Of a DNA stretch of 64,000 nt, positions 53,137 through 61,514 are shown piece by piece; position 1 is the stretch's first letter; each line of letters starts with the position of its first letter. The stretch spans positions 220,494-284,493 of the forward strand of contig NZ_FRCN01000009.1 of the NCBI RefSeq assembly GCF_900142925.1, read 5' to 3'. The stretch comes from Chitinophaga sp. CF418. Its GTDB lineage: Bacteria > Bacteroidota > Bacteroidia > Chitinophagales > Chitinophagaceae. The position numbers and the translations under genes were made by a program. Under the pieces are notes generated by a model. The model worked only from the letters and a program-made list of their open reading frames with translations. It searched no databases and was not told where the DNA came from.

Positions 53137-54093
53137 TTAGTTAACTGCTATGGCAATCTTTCCTGCAGACCGGCCATTTTCCAATAAGCGATGTGCTTCC
53201 GGCAATTCGTCAAAGGATAGAATGGTAGATATATGTGGCTTCAGTGAACCATTCTCTATCAGCCTGGCAATTTCATGCAATTCTTTCCCGGAAGAATGCA
53301 CAAAGACACCATACCCGCTTACCTCTGCAGCTCCCAGCTCGGTAGCGAGTTCTGACTGAAAATGTGGCTGCAGGTAAACCAGTCTGCCACCTGTTTTAAT
53401 CACTTCGATGGATCGCAATACGTGTTCTACAGAAGGGACGGTATCTATTACGACATCCATCTCTTTCACTTTCTGCTCGAACGGTATAGCCGTATAATCA
53501 ATGAATTCATCAGCCCCAAGACTGAGTATGAAGCTTTCATTCTTTGCAGATCCGGTACCAATAACGTATGCTCCCAGGTATTTCGCGATTTGTACTGCAA
53601 AATGCCCAACACCTCCTGAGGCGCCGTGAATTAATACGCGTTCCCCTTTCTGTACCTTGCCCAGTGTGACTACTGCCTGCCAGGCCGTCAATGCTGCCAT
53701 CGGCGTAGCTGCCGCAGTCGTAAAACTCAGTTTTGACGGTTTCAGGGAAATCTGAGGGGCTGGTGCAGTTACATAAGTAGCATAGGTCTTTCCCAGTCCA
53801 GGCATATTAATAAGACCAAATACTTCGTCGCCTGCCTTAAAGCCCTCAACGCCTGGTCCGACCTGCTCGATAATACCCGCAACATCCCATCCGATCACTA
53901 CTGTGTCTGGCGTATTCCCATTGGTGATTATATTCAATATCTCTTTAGAGCTCCTGACCTGGCCGTCAATAGGATTGATACCGATGCCTTTTGTTTTGAT
54001 CAGCACTTCTCCGGTTGCTGGTTGTGGCGTGGGAAGGGTGGTTTTCTGAAGACTTTCTATGCCACCGTTTTGTGTTAGGATATATGCTTCCAT
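53137..54093 (-). CDS. NADP-dependent zinc-free oxidoreductase (quinone reductase-like)
   Basis: 318 residues of the medium-chain dehydrogenase class: MEAYILTQNGGIESLQKTTLPTPQPATGEVLIK opening, GWDVAGIIEQVGPGVEGFKAGDEVFG, then the nucleotide loop IHGASGGVGHFAVQIAKYLGAYVIGTGS. No zinc-ligand set is seen. It reduces quinone-like or enone substrates with NADPH. The first 16 codons and the promoter region exist as a second copy at about 55.9 kb, so this gene has been part of a local duplication. Confidence 0.94.
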   Translation of the reverse strand: MEAYILTQNGGIESLQKTTLPTPQPATGEVLIKTKGIGINPIDGQVRSSKEILNIITNGNTPDTVVIGWDVAGIIEQVGPGVEGFKAGDEVFGLINMPGLGKTYATYVTAPAPQISLKPSKLSFTTAAATPMAALTAWQAVVTLGKVQKGERVLIHGASGGVGHFAVQIAKYLGAYVIGTGSAKNESFILSLGADEFIDYTAIPFEQKVKEMDVVIDTVPSVEHVLRSIEVIKTGGRLVYLQPHFQSELATELGAAEVSGYGVFVHSSGKELHEIARLIENGSLKPHISTILSFDELPEAHRLLENGRSAGKIAIAVN

Positions 54094-54186
54094 GATGTTG
54101 TTTTGTTGGAAGCAAAGTTAGAAGGCAGTGGGGGCTGGGGCGTAGGGATAATGAAACTAAAAGTGGTAGATTTCAAACAAGTGGAT
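54046..54186. repeat. Duplicated segment, copy 1 (oxidoreductase 5' end and promoter)
   Basis: About 140 bp covering the first 16 codons of the oxidoreductase, its -7 element TAACTTTG (minus strand, 54113-54120) and the divergent start ATGAAACTAAAAGTGGTAGA (from 54151). It matches 55879-56010 at high identity. Sequence similarity stops at about 54186. Confidence 0.85.
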
Positions 54187-54332
54187 CATGCCTGTTTATT
54201 TTTTCCGGTCCATCCTGTTGAAGTCAGGAATACACGAATAGTCAGCGTACTGGTGCCATTTTCATATTTGTCAGAAATGACGTATAAGTACTCATTATCT
54301 TCTACTCTTATTCGTCTCAGTTTATTTTTCAT
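54187..54332 (-). pseudogene. Truncated 5' part of a small conserved hypothetical gene
   Basis: On the minus strand an ATG at 54332 opens MKNKLRRIRVEDNEYLYVIS followed by DKYENGTSTLTIRVFL, then loses likeness where the duplicated segment begins at 54186. From memory, Bacteroidota encode short proteins starting MKNKLRKI...YLY...TLTVKIFL and continuing for another 40 or more residues; that recollection is not verified. The frame is cut exactly at the repeat boundary, which fits a recombination junction. Confidence 0.5.
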
Positions 54333-54493
54333 ATGATAGCTGGCTTTACCTGTTATAAAGCAGTTCCCTCGTTTTTTCGTGAAGTTATAAATATTTGTCA
54401 AGACAATTAACCATGCGGGAATGTTGCTCAACTTTTGTATTTTGACAATTTAAAGCCTGTTTGCGTCGTTTTACAACTATCTCAAAACCTTAT

Positions 54494-55774
54494 ATGAAAT
54501 TGTTATCCTGCCTTCTTCTTATTTTTCCTATATTTCTTTGTGCTCAGCAACGCAATGACTGGGATGCTTTTGCCAGGGTTGTAAAAGCTACTGATTTTGC
54601 CGGTAAAAAATTTAAACTGAAAGCCGCTGTCAAGGTACAGCTTATTGACTCAACGGCAGAAGCGGAGTTATGGGTACGGGTTGATAAAGCTGATAAGAAA
54701 ATCGCCTTTTTTTACAATATGGTGGATAAACCTATTCGTTCCAACAGCTGGGCTGTTTACACTATAGAAGGCAAAATTGATAAAGATGCGGCGAACCTGG
54801 TCTTTGGTGGACTCTTTGCACGACGTGGTATTTTTTATTTCGATCATTTTCGCTTGTGGGTAGAGACCTCTAAAGATCAATTTGAAGAAATTTCGCTTCC
54901 TAACAGCGACTTTGAAGAAGACTCACTGCAAAACTGGTCCAACTTTAAAGGGAAGACCGAATTTAAAATTGCTCTGACAAATGATACAGCCTTTCACGGT
55001 AACAAGTCTATCAAAGTGGATGGTTCCGCATTTAAGGGAGCGCCAACGTTTGGCGCAAACGAGGATGTAGGTAGATATGCGCCGGTAAATGGCATAAAAA
55101 TTTATTATGAAATATATGGAGAGGGGGAACCGCTGCTATTGTTGCACGGCAATTCGCAATCGATCAACTCGTTTAGTGCACAGATACCGGAGCTTGCCAA
55201 AAAGTACAGGGTAATTGCTGTTGACACTCGTGGACAGGGGAAATCAGGCGATGATGGAAAAACTTACACCTATGAGCAGTTTGCCGCCGATATGAATGCG
55301 TTGCTGGATTATTTACATATAGACAGTGCGCATATAGTTGGCTGGAGTGATGGAGGGAATACGGGCCTGGTAATGGCCATGAAGTATCCTGCCAAAATAA
55401 GGAGACTGGTGACAATGGGAGCCAATGTTTTTATAGATAATACGGTCCTCGATAAATGGGTGTTCAGGGAGTTAGACCATCAGTTGAAGGAATTAAAGAA
55501 CGATGCCACCTCCTGGGGAAAGAACAGAGTACGTCTGATCAATATGATGTTAACAGAACCCAGGTATTCCTTCGACGACTTAAAAGTTATCCATTGCCCG
55601 GTATTGGTAATGGCTGGCGAAAAAGATCTCATAAAACCAGCGCATACAAAACAGATCGCAGAACATATACCTGGAAGTACACTGCTGATTGCTCCTAAGG
55701 AAACACATTATTATCCTGCCGAAAATGCAGCATCATTCAATAAGACAGTACTTGGCTTTTTGGGGAAACAGTAA
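54494..55774 (+). CDS. Secreted alpha/beta hydrolase with extra N-terminal domain
   Basis: 426 residues from the ATG at 54494 (a TTG 33 bp upstream adds nothing before signal peptide MKLLSCLLLIFPIFLCAQ). Residues about 20-190 form a beta-rich, carbohydrate-binding-like domain (ATDFAGKKFKLKAAVKVQLID to FHGNKSIKVDGSAF). The remainder is an alpha/beta hydrolase: oxyanion region LLLHGNSQSINSF, nucleophile GWSDGGN, acid AGEKDLIKP and catalytic His in KETHYY. The two-domain make-up resembles secreted esterases or lactonases. Substrate unknown. Confidence 0.92.
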   Translation: MKLLSCLLLIFPIFLCAQQRNDWDAFARVVKATDFAGKKFKLKAAVKVQLIDSTAEAELWVRVDKADKKIAFFYNMVDKPIRSNSWAVYTIEGKIDKDAANLVFGGLFARRGIFYFDHFRLWVETSKDQFEEISLPNSDFEEDSLQNWSNFKGKTEFKIALTNDTAFHGNKSIKVDGSAFKGAPTFGANEDVGRYAPVNGIKIYYEIYGEGEPLLLLHGNSQSINSFSAQIPELAKKYRVIAVDTRGQGKSGDDGKTYTYEQFAADMNALLDYLHIDSAHIVGWSDGGNTGLVMAMKYPAKIRRLVTMGANVFIDNTVLDKWVFRELDHQLKELKNDATSWGKNRVRLINMMLTEPRYSFDDLKVIHCPVLVMAGEKDLIKPAHTKQIAEHIPGSTLLIAPKETHYYPAENAASFNKTVLGFLGKQ

Positions 55775-55778
55775 CACA

Positions 55779-55880
55779 ATGAATGAAATTTATCATATAG
55801 CCATCGATACAAGTATTCAACTAATAAGAAACGCCGCAGAGGTTATCAATTTTGCAGGTAATGAAATTCTGGTAGATCCT
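55779..55880 (+). pseudogene. Truncated duplicate of the 5' end of the UlaG-like metallohydrolase gene
   Basis: ATG at 55779. From 55794 to 55880 the DNA is about 88 % identical by eye to 57085-57171, encoding IDTSIQLIRNAAEVINFAGN then EILVDP. The match breaks at 55880, where the frame runs into the reversed oxidoreductase fragment and stops at 55910. Only about 30 of 255 codons remain and the HxHxDH site is missing. Confidence 0.85.
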
Positions 55881-56010
55881 GAAGACTTTCTATGCCACCG
55901 TTTTGTGTGAGAATATATGCTTCCATGAGTTCTGTTTTGTTGAAAGCAAAGTTAGAGAGAGGTCGGGGGGGAGAATGAAACTAAAAGTGGTAGATTTCAA
56001 GCAAGTTGAT
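55879..56010. repeat. Duplicated segment, copy 2
   Basis: Copy of 54046-54186 with several substitutions and short indels, including the -7 element TAACTTTG (minus strand, 55947-55954) and the divergent ATG at 55975. It is fused at its left end to a piece of another duplicated gene. Confidence 0.85.
55881..55925 (-). pseudogene. Truncated duplicate of the oxidoreductase 5' end
   Basis: The minus strand reads MEAYILTQNGGIESLQ-like codons from the ATG at 55925, then ends at the junction with the metallohydrolase fragment at 55880. It is the counterpart of the first codons of the gene at 53137-54093. Confidence 0.8.
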
Positions 56011-56136
56011 GGAGAAAGTCTGGTGTTAAATACCTATTTCGGGTTTGACGTCATCGTTCTCGGGTCGAATATTTTATCTTTGCGCTATATTCCCGGTTCT
56101 GAGCCTGAAAGTAATGACAAACAGCATCAAACTTGA
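55975..56136 (+). CDS. Small open frame (53 codons) coupled to the AraC gene
   Basis: Starts MKLKVVDFKQVDGESL and ends SNDKQHQT. A G-rich stretch precedes the ATG. Its TGA overlaps the TTG start of the AraC-type gene (TTGA at 56133-56136), the form of a translational-coupling junction. The first 12 codons are shared with copy 1 at 54151. It could be a leader peptide, a truncated gene end or chance, because a separate promoter element lies inside it at 56075. No family was recognised. Confidence 0.35.
   Translation: MKLKVVDFKQVDGESLVLNTYFGFDVIVLGSNILSLRYIPGSEPESNDKQHQT
56075..56082 (+). promoter_or_regulatory. -7 element TATCTTTG upstream of the AraC gene
   Basis: An exact TAnnTTTG match giving a start near 56088, about 45 nt before the TTG start of the regulator gene. 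Confidence 0.45.
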
Positions 56137-57014
56137 AAACGATAAAATTTCATAAAACCGAGTGTGGCGTCGATTTTTTACTGAATGTACTGACCGACGG
56201 GAAGCTAAGAGACAGCTACCTTAATTCCAGTGTTTATAACGCCGACTTTTTCGAAATCCTGTTCTTTAAGAAAGCGAAAGGCACATTAATACTAAACCAG
56301 CAGAATATCAATATCACAGACAATTCTATTGTCTTCATTTCCCCTTTTCAGAAACGACAATGGATGCTGGAACCTGATAGGCTGGATTTTACCGCTCTTA
56401 TTTTCCAGGAAGATTTCCTGAATGATTTTTTCGCTGATAAATTGTTTACCTATCGGCTGCTGTACTTTTATCAGTTAGAATATTCCCTGAATATGCTGGT
56501 AACTGAAGAAGAGATGCAAAAGGCTTGTGAAATATTAAAGGAGATCAAGTCGGAGCTGGTTGAAACAAAACCGGACAGTGTACACATCATCCGTTCCCTG
56601 TTGTATTACCTGTTACAGAAGCTAAACAGGAAATACGCCTATAAGCATAACCTGTCACTGGACAAGCCGGAGAATAACTACGCTTACCAGTTTAAAAAGC
56701 TGCTGGAGATCCATATCAAAGAGAAACAGCGGATCAATGATTACACAGACATGTTGGGCATCAGTAGAATATCGCTCAATAAAGCGGTCAAAACACAATT
56801 TAACGTGACAGCAACTGATCTGTTAAAACAGCGCCGGCTTTTCGAAATAAAGAACTATCTCATTCATTCCGGGCTCACAGTTGCGCAGATAGCTGATGAG
56901 CTGAATTTCCCGGAACCCAACCACCTGATGCGTTTCTTCAAGGCACAAACAGGACTCACTACTACTGAATTCCTGGCAGATCATGCCGGTTATCAAAATG
57001 GTATCATTTCTTAA
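56133..57014 (+). CDS. AraC-family transcriptional regulator, TTG start
   Basis: 293 residues. An in-frame TGA at 56115 rules out an upstream ATG, so TTG at 56133 (KTIKFHKTECGVDF) is the likely start. The N-terminal cupin sensor domain includes YNADFFEILFFKKAKGTLILNQQNINI and DNSIVFISPFQKRQWML. The C-terminal pair of helix-turn-helices reads INDYTDMLGISRISLNKAVKTQFNVTATDLLKQRRLFEIKNYL and VAQIADELNFPEPNHLMRFFKAQTGLTTTEF. It precedes an UlaG-like metallohydrolase that has its own promoter element. Confidence 0.9.
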   Translation: MKTIKFHKTECGVDFLLNVLTDGKLRDSYLNSSVYNADFFEILFFKKAKGTLILNQQNINITDNSIVFISPFQKRQWMLEPDRLDFTALIFQEDFLNDFFADKLFTYRLLYFYQLEYSLNMLVTEEEMQKACEILKEIKSELVETKPDSVHIIRSLLYYLLQKLNRKYAYKHNLSLDKPENNYAYQFKKLLEIHIKEKQRINDYTDMLGISRISLNKAVKTQFNVTATDLLKQRRLFEIKNYLIHSGLTVAQIADELNFPEPNHLMRFFKAQTGLTTTEFLADHAGYQNGIIS

Positions 57015-57048
57015 TTTTTTGATAGAGCCAGTATTTTTCGGTCTTTCT

Positions 57049-57056
57049 ATTTTTGT
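57049..57056 (+). promoter_or_regulatory. -7 element TATTTTTG for the metallohydrolase gene
   Basis: An exact TAnnTTTG match about 32 bp upstream of the ATG at 57088. A TTTG at 57019-57022 is at longer than normal spacing. Confidence 0.5.
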
Positions 57057-57087
57057 AACGTAATATCTAAACAAAAAAGCATAGCAT

Positions 57088-57855
57088 ATGACCATAGACA
57101 CAAGTATTCAACTAATAAGAAACGCCGCATTGGTTATCAATTATGCAGGTAAGAAAATCCTGGTAGATCCTATGCTGGCTCCTAAGGATGCATATGATTC
57201 ATTCACCGGAGCTGCAAGGAATCCCATGGTTGATTTACCCTTGCCTGTTGAAGACATCACTAAAGATATCGACCTGGTGTTGGTCACTCATACCCATCGT
57301 GATCATTTCGACCCTGTTGCCAGTCAGGCTTTGGATAAGTCAGTCAAACTGATCAACCAGCCTGCAGATAAAGTGTACTTCAAAGAAGAGGGCTTCATCA
57401 ATGCGGAGACGGTTGAGGAGAGTACCGTTTGGAATGGTATCAGTATTTACAGAACAGGAGGTGAGCATGGTAGTGGTGAAGTGTTGAAGCTAATGGGTAC
57501 TGTTTCTGGGTTCATTCTGAAGGCGGAAGGACAGCCAACCGTTTATATTGTAGGTGATAGCATCTGGATACCACTGGTAGCGCAACGTATTGAGCAATTC
57601 AAGCCTGATTATATTGTAATTAATTCAGGAGGCGCGATATGGCCAGGGTATGAAGCGACACCTATCCTGATGGAAGAAAACCAGGTCATGCAGTTGATGA
57701 ACGAAAGCGGTAAGGCAAAGATCATTGCCGTACACATGGAAGCTTTAGACCATTGCCATACTACAAGGGCATCCCTCCGGAGAAAGGCTAACGAGTCTAG
57801 TGTCAGCGCTGATAAACTGATTATTCCAGCGAACGGTGAAACAGTAATGTTGTAA
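57088..57855 (+). CDS. UlaG-like MBL-fold metallohydrolase
   Basis: 255 residues, cytoplasmic. The metal site H68-x-H70-x-D72-H73 (THTHRDHFD) is complete, with further ligand candidates in GGEHGSGEV, VGDSIW and AVHMEALDH. The short strand-rich start IQLIRNAALVINYAGKKILVDPML is typical of UlaG / YtnP-style hydrolases acting on lactones, phosphodiesters or similar. Its first 30 codons are duplicated at 55.8 kb. It is followed by a strong hairpin. Confidence 0.92.
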   Translation: MTIDTSIQLIRNAALVINYAGKKILVDPMLAPKDAYDSFTGAARNPMVDLPLPVEDITKDIDLVLVTHTHRDHFDPVASQALDKSVKLINQPADKVYFKEEGFINAETVEESTVWNGISIYRTGGEHGSGEVLKLMGTVSGFILKAEGQPTVYIVGDSIWIPLVAQRIEQFKPDYIVINSGGAIWPGYEATPILMEENQVMQLMNESGKAKIIAVHMEALDHCHTTRASLRRKANESSVSADKLIIPANGETVML

Positions 57856-57864
57856 GAAGATGTA

Positions 57865-57903
57865 AATGGAATTGATGTGCCTATCAGGTACATCAATTCC
57901 ATT
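57865..57903 (+). terminator. Intrinsic terminator, 17-bp stem
   Basis: 57865-57881 pairs with 57887-57903 (one G-U pair) around the 5-nt loop TATCA, 10 bp after the stop at 57855. Confidence 0.8.
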
Positions 57904-58117
57904 ATAATAGGTGAGACCAATACTATCTTCCTATCCGGGATCAGCTCTTTACCGTTCATATAAAATTGAGCTTTCATAACAGGATACGCCGGTCGTCGAT
58001 ATCCCAGGATATACATAATCTCTTTAACGGCGGCTAAAAATGCAGGCAACCAGATAAATAAAAGCCCGGGAAGGTTTCAGGCGTTATTGCTATATTAACT
58101 TATCAATATAGTCCGTT

Positions 58118-60514
58118 ATGATAAAAAACTATATCAGGTTAGCCTGGCGGAATTTTCGTAAGTATCCCTTGTTTTCCTTTATTAATGTAGCAGGATTAGC
58201 GATCGGATTAACCTGTGTACTACTGGTGGTGTTATTCGTGAAAAATGAGTTGAGCTTTGATACCTTTCATGAAAAGGCACCGCAACTGTACAGTATTACA
58301 ACTACCATAACTGATAAGGATGGAAAGGCGAACACCGGCAATGGATCCGGACAGGTACAGGGGCCGGCCTTTAAAGAGGCGATCCCCGAAATAGTGGATT
58401 ATGTACGTTTCTGGAATGTTGGCGGTTTTAATATTATCGGAGAAGAGCGCGCCTTTCAGGTAGAGGGACTATTTGCGGACAGCAGCTTCTTTAAGCTGTT
58501 ATCATTTCCCTTATTGCATGGCAATGCTGCTTCAGCATTAACAGATCCTCATTCTATTGTGCTGTCAGAGCAGACTGCGATGAAATATTTCGGAAGAACG
58601 GATGTGGTGGGCAGGACTCTAAAAATAGAAGAACAAGGTTTTCAGACACTTACTGTAACGGCAGTTGCAAAAGAGATACCTTCAAATTCTTCCATTCGTT
58701 TTGATGTGGTATTGCCTTTCAGATTTCTTGAAACCTTCTTTAAAGATGGCAGCTGGTTAAACCAATACGTCAGCACCTTCGTATTGCTGCATCCCCAGGC
58801 TGATGCAAAGAAGGTAGCACAAAAGTTCGATGGTGTTTTTCAGGCTAAGGCAGGCAAGGAACTGCTGGAGGCCAGGCAGCGGGAGGATATTTCGACGAAA
58901 CTCTCGTTTGGCCTGACGCCATTTACTGGTCTGTACCTCAATACGGGAGCAGTGCAAGGTGATGCCGGTATATTCAACGGGAGTTTGTATACTGCCCTGT
59001 ATCTTTTATCTGGTATAGCCGCATTTATTTTGCTGATGGCTTGTATCAATTTTATTAACCTGACCATTGCACATTCCCTGCAAAGAGCCAAGGAAATTGG
59101 TATCAGAAAGGTGAACGGCAGTAACAGGTGGCAGATCATCTGCCAGTTTTTGATAGAAGCGGCCTTACTGTGTATAGCGGCTTTTTTGCTGGCAATTGTA
59201 TTCAGTAGAATATTATTGCCGGTAGTCAACTCATTTACGGGCCGGCATATAGAATTGTACCTTATAAAGGACGTAACGATATGGGGAGTAGGGTTAGGTA
59301 TTCTTGTGATGAGTATTATCATGATAGGATTGTACCCGGCTTTTGTCCTGTCAGGATTCAATGCAGCGGAGGTGCTCTATGGGAAACGAAAAACACGCAC
59401 AGGTAGGGGATGGCTGGGTAAAAGCCTGGTGGTTTTTCAGTTTACACTGGCTATTAGTTTTGTTACTGGCTCACTGATATATTATCTGCAGATGTCCTTT
59501 ATCGGGAGTAAGGAACTTGGTTATAGCCCTTCAGGTATAATCGACGTTAAGCTTCCAGCGCAACGTAATCCCGAACAGTTGGCACAGCTTTTTCGTGCAG
59601 AACTGGCAGCAGTGCCGGCTGTGGTACAGGTAGCTGGTTTCAATTCATGGGGAGACAACAACGTAGTAAAAGTAAATGATAGAACTATCTACAGTCATAA
59701 GGTGAGAGGTGATGCGTTTTACCTGCCTGGTTTGGAGATCCCACTGGTGCAGGGAAGGAATTTCTCTTCCGCTTTCGGGGCAGATTCTTTGCAGTCGGTG
59801 ATCGTCAATGAAACTTTTGTGAAACAGGCAGGATGGAAAGATCCTGTTGGTCAACAAGTGAGACTGATAGGCGAATGGAAAGGTGATATGAATATGACGG
59901 TGGTGGGTGTTATGAAAGACTACCATTATAATTCGCTTAAAGAAAAGATCGGTCCGGAGGTGTTGGTGATGAAGGATTATGAGCAGCTGATCGTGAAAAC
60001 GCGACAGGGGAAGGCGTCTGAAGCATTGGCGGCCATAGAAAGGATATATAAAAAGTATCTGCCTGATAGTCCTTTCCAGTTTAGTTTTATAGATGATGAC
60101 ATCGCTCGCCAATATCGGGACGAAAAGCATTGGCAGCAGATCATTGCTTATGTTACCATACTATCCGTTTTCATTTGCTGCCTGGGATTGTTTGGCCTTT
60201 CTTATTTAGCTGCCCGCCAGCGTACCCGGGAAATTGGCATACGTAAAGTATTGGGCGCAGGAGTTGCCGGTCTTACAGGCTTATTATCGGGAGATTTCCT
60301 TCAGCTGGTGGTGATTGCTTTTCTGATCGCCTCACCGCTGAGTTTCTTTGTAATGGATCACTGGCTGGAGAACTTTGCTTACCGTATTCACATTAGTTGG
60401 TGGATCTTCCTGGTGTCAGGAGCTGTTGCGATATTTATTGCTATGGCTACTGTTAGTTTCCAGACCATAAGAGCGGCAATGGGGAATCCTGTGGATGCTT
60501 TGAGAAGTGAGTAA
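58118..60514 (+). CDS. MacB/FtsX-type ABC transporter permease
   Basis: 798 residues with two MacB-like halves. Each half has a first membrane span (opening FRKYPLFSFINVAGLAIGLTCVLLVVLFVKNE; second copy near GKSLVVFQFTLAISFVTGSLIYY), a periplasmic MacB_PCD domain and FtsX spans with the marks RAKEIGIRKVNGSN and RTREIGIRKVLGAGV. No ATPase is encoded nearby. These long permeases in Bacteroidota likely power lipoprotein, peptide or antibiotic export. An inverted repeat CTATATT-N8-AATATAG (58090-58111) precedes the ATG. Confidence 0.94.
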   Translation: MIKNYIRLAWRNFRKYPLFSFINVAGLAIGLTCVLLVVLFVKNELSFDTFHEKAPQLYSITTTITDKDGKANTGNGSGQVQGPAFKEAIPEIVDYVRFWNVGGFNIIGEERAFQVEGLFADSSFFKLLSFPLLHGNAASALTDPHSIVLSEQTAMKYFGRTDVVGRTLKIEEQGFQTLTVTAVAKEIPSNSSIRFDVVLPFRFLETFFKDGSWLNQYVSTFVLLHPQADAKKVAQKFDGVFQAKAGKELLEARQREDISTKLSFGLTPFTGLYLNTGAVQGDAGIFNGSLYTALYLLSGIAAFILLMACINFINLTIAHSLQRAKEIGIRKVNGSNRWQIICQFLIEAALLCIAAFLLAIVFSRILLPVVNSFTGRHIELYLIKDVTIWGVGLGILVMSIIMIGLYPAFVLSGFNAAEVLYGKRKTRTGRGWLGKSLVVFQFTLAISFVTGSLIYYLQMSFIGSKELGYSPSGIIDVKLPAQRNPEQLAQLFRAELAAVPAVVQVAGFNSWGDNNVVKVNDRTIYSHKVRGDAFYLPGLEIPLVQGRNFSSAFGADSLQSVIVNETFVKQAGWKDPVGQQVRLIGEWKGDMNMTVVGVMKDYHYNSLKEKIGPEVLVMKDYEQLIVKTRQGKASEALAAIERIYKKYLPDSPFQFSFIDDDIARQYRDEKHWQQIIAYVTILSVFICCLGLFGLSYLAARQRTREIGIRKVLGAGVAGLTGLLSGDFLQLVVIAFLIASPLSFFVMDHWLENFAYRIHISWWIFLVSGAVAIFIAMATVSFQTIRAAMGNPVDALRSE

Positions 60515-60590
60515 AAGGGCAGCTACCGTTAAGAAAACAGTCACTATTAAATCTGACGGCGATAAGGTAGACGTAAAACTAAAGCAGATG

Positions 60591-60617
60591 GCACAGGGGA
60601 AAGATCATTCCCTGTGC
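60591..60617 (+). terminator. Possible weak terminator hairpin
   Basis: GCACAGGG pairs with CCCTGTGC (60591-60598 and 60610-60617). It overlaps the 3' end of the convergent gene at 60605 and has only a weak T-tail. Confidence 0.45.
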
Positions 60618-61105
60618 GCTTTATCCGGCACTGGCCCATGATCATAACTCAACACATTTTTCATTTTCCATACCCCATCAATTAACAGCCACAGATGTGT
60701 GAATTTCGCCAGGCCGTCTGCCCGTGCCGGTTTACCTGCCTCCAGTACATAAAATACATGTTCTCCTGAAAGTATAGCACCATAGATTGCGCCAGCCTTT
60801 TTCATGGGATAAACCTTACAGCTCCCTGCCACTACCTCTCTCCTAAGATGGAAATTTTGATTGCTGCATAAGTTTGCGCTGAACGTATGCACCAGGGCCG
60901 TCAGGCCAAGGGTAGGGCCGCCATTGTCATGATAGAATTCCACATCTTCAGTGAAGAAGGAGCCCATTTTTACCGTGTCACATTTGTTGAAAGCATCCCA
61001 GAAAAGACTATCCTGCCGGATAATGGTAGCAGGTAGTTCCTGAGCGGTTTGTGCAAAAGACAAATGGCATAGAGCAATGAACAGCAATGTCAGGTATGTT
61101 TTCAT
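60605..61105 (-). CDS. Secreted SnoaL/DUF4440-like protein
   Basis: 166 residues with signal peptide MKTYLTLLFIALCHLSFAQ. A single NTF2-like domain follows: RQDSLFWDAFNKCDTVKMGSFFTEDVEFYHDNGGPTLG is the DUF4440 opening and FTHLWLLIDGVWKMKNVLSYDHGP the ending. The pocket might bind a small ligand; no reaction can be assigned. Convergent with the MacB-like permease gene. Confidence 0.9.
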   Translation of the reverse strand: MKTYLTLLFIALCHLSFAQTAQELPATIIRQDSLFWDAFNKCDTVKMGSFFTEDVEFYHDNGGPTLGLTALVHTFSANLCSNQNFHLRREVVAGSCKVYPMKKAGAIYGAILSGEHVFYVLEAGKPARADGLAKFTHLWLLIDGVWKMKNVLSYDHGPVPDKAHRE

Positions 61106-61514
61106 TATTCGGGATTTAGACGTTGGTATATTGTCAGTCTGTATGAACTGAAATAAAGATATAATCTTCGTTGATTCTTCCTAGTACTATTTTAAATATA
61201 AAAGTTAGATATTAGCAGCTGAAATTATTCACTATGGGCTTTAGATTCACCAGTACACCTCCGCCTCCTGTTGTTTTGCGTGCAAAATGACAGGCCCTTC
61301 CCCTGAAAGCAAGGTTATCTTGCTTCAACAGGTTCTCTCCATACCGGACTGGTATCGGAGCCCATGTTCGGGTACTTTTTTTATTATGAACTAATAACTT
61401 TTTCCGTATCTTCGGCGGCGTTAAACTCTAAATAACCAAAATCAAAGTAACCCCGGGCCTCACCTTCCCCTTTAGTTACGATGTCTTTTAACCCAAAACC
61501 CAAATGAATCACAC
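61106..61514. other. Intergenic stretch without a supported gene
   Basis: About 410 bp between divergent genes. I see an inverted repeat TTTTGC-GT-GCAAAA (61274-61287) and T-runs near 61376-61384 but no open frame worth calling and no exact -7 consensus. Confidence 0.4.

Noticed and set aside
54151..54336. Plus-strand frame beginning MKLKVVDFKQVD
   Set aside because: Only the first dozen codons match the copy at 55975; after 54186 the sequence is the antisense of another truncated gene, so the frame is a junction product.
57856..58049. Minus-strand frame in the gap before the MacB-like permease
   Set aside because: It overlaps a terminator hairpin and reads on into the metallohydrolase antisense; no convincing homology.
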